A DNA stretch of 64,000 nucleotides from Suillus spraguei (lineage: Eukaryota; Basidiomycota; Agaricomycetes; Boletales; Suillaceae): assembly GCA_016800925.1 (NCBI GenBank), contig JABCPU010000064.1, forward strand, positions 168,069-232,068, given 5' to 3'. A program made the translations under genes and the position numbers. Position 1 is the first letter of the stretch. Each line of letters starts with the position of its first letter. The notes below the pieces were generated by a model. That model was given only the letters and a program-made list of their open reading frames with translations. It ran no database searches and was not told the DNA's origin. Positions 21,918-31,790 of the stretch are shown one piece after another.

Positions 21918-22544
21918 AAAGAAGTTCAGGGTTCAAGATCAAATGGATTCAAGTTAAAGAAGTACAAAGGCTATCTGCGCATATTTATACGTAAATTGGA
22001 GCGGAGCATGAATATCAGAGATATCACAGATTAGGTATGAAGTCAGATAGCCAATGAAAGAATGCATGCTCATGAATGAGTCAGAGGTGTATGAACCAAT
22101 GAAAGCACAGAAAGGGAGTCATAGGTGTGGAGCCGAGAGATAAAGGGTATGAGCCAATGAGGCAATGCATGAGTCAAGAAAGGTAACAAATGGAAAGAGA
22201 TAAAGCAAAGGATGATACCAGTCATAGTCTGAGAGCCAACAAGTCTGTTGAGTGAACCAAAGGATAGCACATGTTGAAGCGCAAGGGAAGGCGTAAAGCA
22301 CGAAGAGTGCACTTAAAGCGTGAAAGGCACAAAGAGCGCAAGTGAGCGTGAAGTGCACGAAGAAGGTGACGAACACACAAAGGGTGCGCATTTAGTGATG
22401 ATGGAGGATGCGGGCGTATAAAAGGTAAGGAGTAATGAGGACAAGCCAGATGAGATAGCAGAGAATGAGGATGGGGGCCTCGTCGGGATAAAGGTAGATG
22501 GTGACACATAGGAGACAAATGATAGTAGGGGCGCAAGAAGGTGT
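21918..22544. other. no gene seen
   Basis: This stretch between the hairpins and the array contains only low-complexity open frames. It has repeated gaRtgcaygagtcaYRaa-like phrases at about 22,060-22,180 and gcgaagtgca-like phrases at about 22,290-22,360. No family is recognised. Confidence 0.35.
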
Positions 22545-22794
22545 TCTTGTAACACACCCCCTTGATGTGTGCATTGTTAAGGTGTTGGGAAATGCCCACC
22601 TTAGCCCCCCTTTGTTTTGGGCATTGTTGAGATATTGAGAAATGCCCATGTTGGCCCCTCCTGTTTTGCACATTTTATGGATATCATGAAATGCACATCT
22701 TAGCCCCTTTGTTGTGGGCATTTTTGAAATGTGGAAACAAACCCATCTGTGGGCCCCTTGTTTTGGGCATTTGGGGGTATGTTTGAGATATTGA
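22545..22794. repeat. long-loop units flanking the palindromic array
   Basis: Four or five units of about 50-60 bp keep the arms aaatgccca and gggcatt plus the ttgagatattga spacer of the main array. Between the arms they carry an extra ccttagccccctttgttttg-like segment of about 20 bp. They look like the ancestral form from which the compact 34-bp unit arose by loss of this loop. Confidence 0.7.
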
Positions 22795-24055
22795 GAAATA
22801 CCCATGATGTGCATTTTTGAAATGTTGAGAAATGCCCATGATGGGCATTTTTGAGATATTGAGAAATGCCTTTGATGGGCATTTTTGAGATATTAGGAAA
22901 TGCCCATGATGGGCATTTTTGAGATGTTGGGAAATGCCCTTCATGGGCATTTTCGAGATGTTGAGAAATGCCCATCATGGGCATTTTTGAGATGTTGAGA
23001 AATGCCCATCATGGGCATTTTTGAGATGTTGAGAAATGCCCATGATGGGCATTTTTGAGATGTTGGGAAATGCCCATGATGGGCATTTTTGAGATTTTGG
23101 GAAATGCCCACCATGGACATTTTTGAGATGTTGAGAAATGCCCATGATGGGCATTTTTGAGATATTGGGAAATGCCCACCATGGACATTTTTGAGATGTT
23201 GAGAAATGCCCATCATGGGCATTTTTGAGATGTTGGGAAATGCCCATTGCCCATGATGGGCATTTTTGAGATATTGGGAAATGCCCACCATGGACATTTT
23301 TGAGATGTTGGGAAATGCCCATGATGGGCATTTTTGAGATGTTGAGAAATGCCCATCATGGGCATTTTTGAGATATTGGGAAATGCCCATCATGGGCATT
23401 TTTGAGATGTTGGGAAATGCCCACCATGGACATTTTTGAGATGTTGGGAAATGCCCATCATGGACATTTTTGAGATGTTGAGAAATGCCCATCATGGGCA
23501 TTTTTGAGATATTGGGAAATGCCCATCATGGGCATTTTTGAGATGTTGGGAAATGCCCATCATGGACATTTTTGAGATGTTGAGAAATGCCCATCATGGG
23601 CATTTTTGCGATATTGGGAAATGCCCATGATGGGCATTTTTGAGATATTGGGAAATGCCCACCATGGACATTTTTGAGATGTTGAGAAATGCCCATGATG
23701 GGCATTTTTGAGATATTGGGAAATGCCCACCATGGACATTTTTGAGATGTTGAGAAATGCCCATCATGGGCATTTTTGAGATGTTGGGAAATGCCCATTG
23801 CCCATGATGGGCATTTTTGAGATATTGGGAAATGCCCATGATGGGAATTTTTGAGATGTTGGGAAATGCCCACCATGGACATTTTTGAGATGTTGAGAAA
23901 TGCCCATCATGGGCATTTTTGAGATGTTGGGAAATGCCCATTGCCCATCATGGGCATTTTTGAGATGTTGAGAAATGCCCATGATGGGCATTTTTGAGAT
24001 ATTGGGAAATGCCCATGATGGGCATTTTTGAGATGTTGGGAAATGCCCATTTCCA
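22795..24055. repeat. tandem array of 36 palindromic 34-bp units
   Basis: Thirty-three units are 34 bp and three are 41 bp, followed by a partial unit. A unit is gaaatgcccat-S-atgggcatttttgagatRttgR (S is c or g). The core is a 21-bp near-perfect palindrome with 10-nt arms around one central base, plus a 13-bp spacer. Variants include an accatggac core (about 7 units) and an attgccc insertion of 7 bp (three units: about 23,237, 23,788 and 23,931). The minus strand is open in all three frames for long stretches because no unit contains a stop. With a 34-nt period, three units encode a repeating 34-residue peptide. I see no promoter or splice evidence that it is translated. Confidence 0.92.
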
Positions 24056-24252
24056 TGCCTTTTGACTAGCTGTAACCTAGCTGTAACCAATACATAGTTA
24101 CAAATTTATCCTTAGAATTGACGTCGGTCACCGGGAATAGTCGCGGTTGATCTGTAAGCCTATTTAAGAAGAGTATATACATACAACCTTCAAATGCATA
24201 TGCTACTTTGTGCGTCGCAAAATGATCCTCCATATACTTTGGCAGTTCCATA

Positions 24253-25734
24253 TTAGTTGGTAGTGGCCTCAGTGAACTCTGTTGCGGAAAAACCGACGCG
24301 GTGGTTGGTAATATCAAACACGGTGTAGAAGCGCTGCATGAATACGTAGCCATTGACAAAGTCATAGTCCCCTTGGCCAAATTGCGTGCCAAGGTCGCGA
24401 ATCATGAGATATATTATATCCTGTTCACCACCAAGCCTGGCGTTGAGAGCACGAGGCCAGATTTGGGCGTTACGGGTGAGAGAGAATGTTTCCTGTGCAA
24501 AACGGTGAACAAGGGGTGCGAGTGCTAACAGAATCGACGTACGCCACCGATATTGAAATTCAGGTCCTCCAGGGCATCGTACTGATCGCCGGTAATAACG
24601 AGAAGGTTAGTCGCAGGATCGTATTGACCGCCGGTTGCAGCCTGGTACAGCCGAAAGGCCTCTATCGAACGCTAATTAGACCATTATCACTCGCTGCACT
24701 CTAGTGGATACACACCGGTGGCAATCCCAATAAGGGTGTAGCAAGAATCGACAATACCAATGGCATTTTCTAAGATCGGTGTGGTGCCGTATGCGATGCT
24801 CTGTTCAATGCCCCAATAATTCGATGTAGGCCAGATGTCGGTGACAGAACTGAAACAAAGCAATTGCTATCAGTCTGGATTGATCTAGGAGCTGAGGTAG
24901 CTTACGTGTATGTAATATCATGGATGTGCAAGGCATTATCAGTTCCACCGAAGGTGACTTGTCCAGCGGTTTCGTCCTGTGAACCAGCATAGGGCTGAAA
25001 AAAGACACCAAGAATGTTCGCAGTAATGACGTTGCGGCTATACAGGTTGTCAGTGAATGTCGGGATCGTCCTTTGCGGCCTTGAATTTATGGTGCCGCGT
25101 GACAAGACAGAAGGCCCGACGCCAAGGACACCGTCAAAACCATCGAAGCCCTCTGACCGAGAGGCAACACCGATCGGCTGCCCCACGACAGTGAGCCCAG
25201 GACCGACAGTGACGGTGTCGAAGACCAACATTCCTATAGATAATCGTAGGTATTTTCAACTTATGATATCATATTGTATGTCGCACCGTCCATGATTTCG
25301 TCACCATCGTAGTTGATCTCTATAACCTCGCCAGTGGCGCGGCTGGTCCCGGTTCGCTGGTACTGAGTAGAGGCACCAACCCATGTGTTCGCGCTACCGC
25401 TATCTAGCATCAAGTTGTCTTCAATAATGCATTAGCAGCCGCATTTTTTTTCAGTATTGAACTCACAGCTTGTGGGGGGGACGCCAATGTTAACTGATAT
25501 GGTGTAGGCTATAAGATTGTTTGTCAGAGGAACGTTCATCTGACGTTGTCCGTGCTTGCTGCGATTCCTAAGGGCCTGCGAACGAGCTCTGTCGTGCGCT
25601 ACGAGGTTATAAGTACCATTGGGGAAATTTAGCCTACTGATAATGGGGACGGAGGTAGGGGAATTGGCAGCTTTAACGGGCGATCCCGTGATTGACAAAA
25701 CTAGGACAAGTGTTAACAATGGAGCGGGGAACAT
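24253..25734 (-). CDS. secreted pepsin-like aspartic protease (polyporopepsin-like, A1), altered second motif
   Basis: Six exons (25734-25467, 25418-25287, 25233-24906, 24849-24716, 24661-24543, 24492-24253) give 406 residues with GT-AG introns of 48-56 bp and consistent phases. Residues 1-22 form a signal peptide (MFPAPLLTLVLVLSITGSPV), followed by a propeptide, then YTISVNIGVPPTSYNLMLDSGSANTWVG in pieces, with the first active-site motif DSGS intact. The middle domain has FGGTDNALHIHDITYT. The second motif, normally DTGTT, reads IVDSCYTLIGIAT: the Asp is kept but the near-invariant Gly is Cys and the next Thr is Tyr. The C-terminus (YVFMQRFYTVFD then NHRVGFSATEF) is complete. Family assignment is firm; catalytic activity is doubtful. 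The gene starts 200 bp from the palindromic array. Confidence 0.88.
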
Positions 25735-26525
25735 GGCTGACTGGAAAGTAATATCATACTCAGTGGCCCATTATATATGTGCTAGCGAATTCAATGATGG
25801 CAATGTCTGGCACCTTAGTATTAGCCACGTATGAAACGTCCCCTCGAAAAAGCGATGACGAGATAGTTGCAATCCGAATCATCACGAGTGTGAGGATTAG
25901 CCCCGATAAAGTGTGACACGAGATGGTTTGCTTTAAAATATGCCAATACCAGGTGGCAGAAATTCACAATTCGCCTGTTTACCCACAGTTCAAATGTCAC
26001 CATTAATGCATTGACCTCACGTTCATTTCCATGGAAATGCTGACCTATTATGAATGCACCTTGGTAGAACGTCCGCGTCAGTGCTAAAGCTAGTGTAATA
26101 AACATTGCTAAGGAGAGCGACGTCCATGTTCTCCTGGATGACGACTCTACCGCTGACTCGTCACAAAACTTGCTCATGTGACATGCGTAACCAAGCCCGG
26201 ATCTGCCAACATGTGTCCACGTAAGCTTGCTTGTTTCCAATTTTCCAATGTCATGATTCCTAGTGGCGTCGGCGCTGTAGTGGACCTGAAAATTCTTTGA
26301 TGTTGGGAGGCTTGCATGAGGGAGGGAGGGGTTGATTCAGGAGATGAAACTGTAGCAGCAGGAGGGTCACTTTCCTCTGGGGACCTTTTGTGTGAGTGCC
26401 CTGAGCTTTCATGGGTGATGTGACTTGCTGCTGAGCTATCGCCTGTTTTTGGGAAGGTTTCCAACAGTCGCGCTTTATGTATTTTGCTGGCATTTTCATT
26501 TCAGTCTATCTTATGTCTGTTGATT
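25735..26525. other. no supported gene
   Basis: Open frames exist on the minus strand (26464-26174 and 26240-25821) but show no recognisable domain, and their composition is not convincing. They may be remains of a gene. The stretch probably includes the promoter of the protease at 25734. Confidence 0.35.
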
Positions 26526-26710
26526 TTGGCCCATGCGCAACTGACTTCGATCCGGAACTTGCCGAAGAAATCAAATCATTTTGTGACCAGCGACTGTTCT
26601 TCTGGCTCGAGATAGTCTGCCTTATCAATGCGCTCAGCGGTGCAGTTCTCACCCTTCCGATTATTGCTAAGTGGTTGAAGGTGATCACATATGTGGTTAT
26701 TGAGTGTCAG
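26526..26710 (+). pseudogene. fragment resembling the helical part of fungal NACHT-type proteins
   Basis: The plus frame includes DPELAEEIKSFCDQRLFFWL and EIVCLINALSGAVLTLPIIA. In large agaricomycete NACHT/WD40 proteins a segment such as FLxxxFLxWLExLSLI followed by small-residue helices lies between the NTPase and the repeats, and this piece resembles it. No P-loop or WD repeats are nearby. It is an isolated fragment of about 55 residues directly before an aldehyde dehydrogenase relic. The assignment rests on memory of the family pattern. Confidence 0.4.
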
Positions 26711-26802
26711 ATAACATGTTTACGCGCAATCGCAATTACAGGGTCACACCAGATACGAAGACGCCTCACTTGCTGGTAGGTAGCAGTTGCTATAACTACT
26801 CT

Positions 26803-27663
26803 GCGTATCTACATAAACGGATAATTCGTCGACCCTATTGAGGGTGGCACAATCGAGTGAGTGTCTTCCTCGTACACTGGAGTGTCAGTCTCATTCGTGC
26901 AGTGTTGTCAATCTCGGTAAGAATTCTTTCGTAGAATCGTCACAAATGGTTCATATCTTATTCTTGCAGAAACGGGAACAATGGCTATCGCAGCTGGCAC
27001 AAATGCCGATATAAACATTGCTGCGAAGGCACGAAAGAAAGCCTACAAAACTTCATGAGGCCTGAGAATTTCTGGAGGCAAGCCGTGTCGAAGCTCGCTG
27101 TTTTGATGGAGGAACATATCGCAGAGTTTGCTGATTCCGATGCCCCTGCCAATGGTATGTGCACCACTACCGCTCTTAAGAGTTAACGAAGTGACTCACA
27201 CCTTGCAGGGAAGGCCCGCAATACCGCGTACGGTCGAGACAACAAAGGAGCGATTGCCGTCATGGGATATTATGTTGACTGGGTTGACAAAATCAACGGG
27301 AAGATTATCGAAGTTTGTGATTCCTCTCTTTCACATCATCCACCCTAGACCAACGAGAATAAACTAGCTTGTGCCAGACATGAACCGATTGGTGTTGTGG
27401 TAAGGATCTTTCTTGAATGTTATCTGAACAGGATCTTAGTTCATACTTGGGGTCAAATTATTCCATGCAATGTGAACTTCTGAACTCGCTCCGCTTTTTG
27501 TTCTATTTTGTACCCTTATCGAGGTGGGCTTCCCTCCATGTGTCATCAACATCATGAACGGATATGGTCCAATGGTAGGGCAAGCAATCTCTGAGCACCC
27601 TCTTATCGAGAAAGTTGCATTAACTGGTAGTACTCTGACGAGACAGGATTCTATGGTTGAGCT
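26803..27663 (+). pseudogene. aldehyde dehydrogenase, degenerate
   Basis: Exon-like pieces follow ALDH order: INGxFVDPIEGGTIE (26811-26853, with TAA in place of the usual Glu), TGTMAIAAGTNADINIAAKA (about 26972-27030), SKLAVLMEEHIAEFA (about 27090-27135), GKARNTAYGR and YYVDWVDKINGKIIE (27208-27313). ENKLACARHEPIGVV (about 27345-27390), GQIIPCN (about 27450-27470) and VINIMNGYGPMVGQAISEHP then VALTGST (27543-27630) follow. The catalytic Cys and Glu region and the C-terminal half are missing. A conserved Trp is TGA near 27057. Splice sites (gtgagt, gtatgt) are still visible. It is a dead copy of a cytosolic NAD(P)-dependent ALDH gene. Confidence 0.82.
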
Positions 27664-29803
27664 TGGCGTATAGCTAATTTAATTCATCTCTCCCTGAAGA
27701 CTTGTGAAACTCCCGCACCTCCCTGTCGTCCTTTCTAGAATATTGCTTAGTCCTATTTTCCCTCAAGCTCGCATTCTAATGCGAAATGGAGATCAAGCCA
27801 TGTATATTAAACTCAGACCTCCCACCCGTATTTCTGATGGAGGATAGAGAGCAAGGGGATGTAGTGAGGAGTCATGCTCGTCCTCCCATGGCTCTATCAT
27901 GCAACACAGTTTATGGAAGCACGCCGCTTATGCCCTGCATGGAATGGGATCATTCTGGACGTGCGCATCCGCAAATTCGATTTCGAAAGTTCAGGTGCTG
28001 AGGCTGAGAGTAGAGCAAAAGAAAAGGATGGGATGAAGGTGATGATTGGGATGTTGTTGCAGGTCGAGTAGCGAAGAGAACGTTCACCAGTCAGATGTTT
28101 TTGTTGGAGCTACAAGTAGATGCCTTGACGCACAAGGAATACAAGACATCATCCGATAATGTACATATCTCTGCATTCCAGTCATGCTCATACGTCAAGT
28201 GTGTTCAGCTTCGACATAAAACTATTGTATAATACCAGCGAACAGGAAACTATCATGCACGTAGATGGATTTGCAATTTGGTACTGAATTATTGTACAAT
28301 CTTAAAGGTAACTCCCCGCGGCAGCTCCTGTGAGTCTTTGGCGCTTTCTAGGAATTACACTGGCAGTACAAACAGACCTCCTCCTCATGAGGTGCCTCCA
28401 AACCAATTAGTAGTTACTGGTAGTTATCAGGACCACGTGATAAGGTGCTTGAGCTTGAAGGTTCTGCCTCGTTCATGCTGCGATCAGTTGCAGACAATGA
28501 CAACGAAGTTCGTGTGCATATAAGTGCAAATACAGTTTGCAGTGTGTGACCAGCCGCACTACATAGACTATGTTGAGTTATCCGCAAGTCTCAGACACGT
28601 CGTCGAAGTACGATCTGTACAAGGAATCCGCTGACAAACGCGTAGCGTACACAAAAACTAGCTACTGTATTTATCCACCGACGATTTTAGGTTTAAGCCA
28701 CCGTTTCGGCTCCTTCTGAGTCGAGCTCATCACTAAATACTCCAACAGACTACGATGATATCATGATGAAGTTCAAATGTTAAACGCGGCTACTAACTCC
28801 TTCAGCCAGAGATCGCAAGAACTTGAACAGCGTGAGTTTCCGCAGCTTCCATTACATATTTCGCACGACTCAGTTTGAAGACCGATGGCTTCTGCAAGCG
28901 TGCAAATGCTGCGCCATCAATTGATGCATTCCACAAGCCCATCCGAGTCGAAGCAGTTCCTGAGCCTATTCATGGTTACTGTATCCGCCGACTCAAACCA
29001 GCGAAACACTTTCACGAGCGATCTTTACACAACAACCCGTGGACCACTACCACTGGTATAGTGAGGTTCATGTAAAATCGTGCTGGCTGTTAATATACAC
29101 ACTAGTTCAACCCAGAGGATGACACATTAAGCTTCCAAGCACGCACCTTGCAGCCCAACGTGCCAACACCACTAGGCTGCTAAAGGCTTAACGTTTAACC
29201 TTCAGACCCTTGTCATGCGAATACATGCATTAAATTCAGGCAGGCATCGCGTAAAACAGTTATATCCTGACTGCAGCGACGTTAGGGCCGTAAGTGTGGA
29301 TCGGCTTATAAAATCTGTGAAACAGTGGATAACTGGGAGTTCAGGGTATGCGTGTTGTGCAGCGTCGACAAAGCACAAGCCTGTTGACTAGACGATACAG
29401 ACTAGTTAAATTGATACAGATAGCATGAAACGATGGTCGATGAACCGCATAAAATAGAAGGGAAAAAAAAAAAAAACACAAAAAAGAAACAAAAGAGCAC
29501 GGGGACAACAGTTGCAGACAGCGAGACGAGCATGGGACAAAAACATATGATTGGGGTGCGGGGTAATCCAATTGGATGGCTTGCATTAGATGATAGAAAG
29601 TGATTTAACTGAACGATGATCAAAGTCACCGGAGATCTAAGACGAGAAACGGCAAGACAACAAAATCCGGGCAGCGAGAACGCCGATTAACAAAGCGCAA
29701 AGACGTATGAACGCACAGGAATATCAGCATTTATCTTCTCACCGCGTAGAGTTATCACGAAATTTTTCCAGTTCTTCCGGCCTCCACTGTAATGGACATG
29801 TGC
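27664..29803. other. no supported gene
   Basis: A plus frame at about 27,900-28,070 (GIILDVRIRKFDF then ESRAKEKDG) could be a short coding remnant but matches nothing I recognise. A run of about 14 A lies near 29,465-29,479. The rest shows only short random frames. The last few hundred bases are the 3' flank of the minus-strand gene ending at 29804. Confidence 0.4.
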
Positions 29804-31790
29804 TTACTCTCCAACTTCCATGTCTTCTTCCTTCATGCCAGTTGAAGACGCACTGCGATGGTCAGCAGCAGCATCGGCTGCTTCTCTCAACTCCGCGTCC
29901 ACATCCGCATCACCTTCACCGTCTGCGTCTGGATCTGTGTTGGGATCGGAGTGGGGAGAAGGAAGATGTTGCGCTGAGAGGTGTGTGTCAACTAGGGGGT
30001 GATAGAATGGAGGATGTTTCACCCACCAGAGGACACCGCACCCCGTCGTCTTCGTCCAGGGTCTTCGTCGTCTGTGGTCTGTAGAGTGGCGATCGCAGGC
30101 GGGGAGGGAGGGTCACGGTTCCGATCTCTTTCACGGTCCTTTGCAGACCCACTGGCGCGCTTCTTCTCCTGTAAAGGCACAGGTGCAACGAAAGACGCTG
30201 AGCTTGGAAAGACTTGCGACTGTGACTGTGACTGTCTCTGCGTCCCATTGATCGCATTGACAGGGATGGTATCCGTACGGTGCAGTCGAGCTGCACTGCT
30301 GTTGTTACTGCCACCCACATTTACATCGGTCGTTCCCCGCCGTTCTACACGCTTCATTTTTTTTCTGCAGCGGTCGCACACGGTACCAGGCCCTTCTGGC
30401 CCTGGGCCCCATTTTTCGACACACTTGTTGTCTTTGTAGCGGCCTGGTAAGCCACATTGGCGGCAGATGCGCTGGCCAACAGCGTTAGTGGGGGGGAATG
30501 AAGTGGTGGGGGGAATAGCGGGTGGAGGAACTGGTGCGATGGGAGTGACGAGGACATTAGGAGGTGTTAGTGGGGAGCCATTATGAGCTGGCGCTACGTC
30601 ATCAACTGGAGATCCGTTTATTAAAAAGGGACGCACTAATATTTGCGCTTGACCCTGGTTTACCCTTCTTTTGGGGGGCGCCAGTAACGGGAGGGGCAAA
30701 AATATGGGTTTGATAGGTCCTGAGCTCGCCAGGCTGATCTAATGGACCCACGGGGATAATCCTTGACTGGTGAGCAGCCAAGACCGCACGGGGAGACTGT
30801 GGTTGTTGTTCACGAGCATTCAGAATGCTCCTTTCATCGGTGGCAGCATCAAGGAGGAGATCCTCGATGTCTTGCGAAGTAGCACGGATACTAGAGTGGC
30901 TGCTGGAGCGAGAGTGAGATTTATGAGTAGGCTGAATGGTAAGGTGGTTGAGATGTTGAATCTGGGGGAGCTGCTGGGAGTGGGGATCGATGTCAGGGAT
31001 GCGTCCGCGTGACATTGAGGTGGCCTGGGGAATGTGAGGAGATAGAAAGCTGGTATAAGAAGCAACTTACGGAGAGGGGGGGCCTGTGATCATATTCGCC
31101 ACGGTCGTTACGTGGTCGCTTGGAAGGAGGCTGAGGTGGTGCAATATGATAGGAAGGGTCATCGAAGCTGCCAGAGCGAGGACGGACGCCACGGGTGGAT
31201 GGTGGAGGAGGGAGTGGGCCTGGAGGGAGTGCAGCAGAACTAAGTGACGAGGAGGTGTAGCGATGATGAGATCGATGGTATGAACGAGGTGGGGGTTCTA
31301 CGGTGATGCTGGGATTTGCAGAATAAGGGCTGTGGTCAAGCGGAATCTGATTTGGAATTGGAGTTAAGACAAGATGACCCCCTGCATCTCTGAGATTGCG
31401 CTGAAAACCAGCACGTGCGTCTGCAGCACGAGATTCGATGGCGGTGAGATATTTATTAAGTTCTTCGTAAGATTCGAGAACAACTCGTCTACGTGCTTCT
31501 GCCTCGTCTCTCTGTCTATCGGCATGGGCTACACGTGCCTCAGCTTCTTCGATGACACGACGAGCCTCGCCTGAGAGGGGAGCACCGTTGACGGTTGCAG
31601 CTTGAAATTCTGCTAGTAGACGCTCTGTTTTTTCTAGTCGTTTCTTTGTGTTTCCGAGTTCTTTTGTGAGCCTGTCATTGTCGCAATAACTGTTATGAAG
31701 TAGATGAGCGAGTTGAGCATTGGAATGATTATTTATTATTCCATTTGGTGAAGGTAGAGGAGGGGAAGTCATGGGAGGTTCTGCAGACAT
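29804..31790 (-). CDS. GATA-like zinc-finger protein with N-terminal coiled coil
   Basis: Four exons (31790-31071, 31024-30664, 30605-30027, 29973-29804) give 609 residues; introns are 46, 58 and 53 bp with consistent phases. Residues about 25-125 are a charged coiled coil (EKTERLLAEFQAA, EAEARVAHADRQRDEAEARR). A long Pro/Ser-rich region follows. The C-terminal third has RICRQCGLPGRYKD and GPGPEGPGTVCDRCRKKMKR. This is a CxxC-x25-CxxC finger whose second half looks like GATA factors (xGPxGxxxLCNxC) but whose spacing is longer than the classical 17-20. The tail after residue 560 is acidic. It is probably a nuclear regulator; the target is unknown. The last 5' splice site (gtgggt) was chosen because it enters the acidic frame; an alternative one base pair of codons later would end at once. 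Confidence 0.72.

Noticed and set aside
22941..23501. 186-codon minus-strand frame as a real protein gene
   Set aside because: All three minus frames are open because the repeat lacks stops, and there is no start context, promoter or splice structure. Kept as a finding, not called as CDS.
22795..24055. CRISPR-like array
   Set aside because: There are no unique spacers, the interval between palindromes is a constant 13 bp, and the organism is a fungus. It is a tandem satellite of palindromes.
24493..24715. Stops in the aspartic protease suggesting a pseudogene
   Set aside because: Two normal GT-AG introns (24662-24715 and 24493-24542) remove the stops and keep the frame; total exon length is a multiple of three.
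29461..29479. Poly(A) run as the tail of a LINE or processed pseudogene
   Set aside because: No coding relic or target duplication is visible next to it; an isolated A run is not enough.
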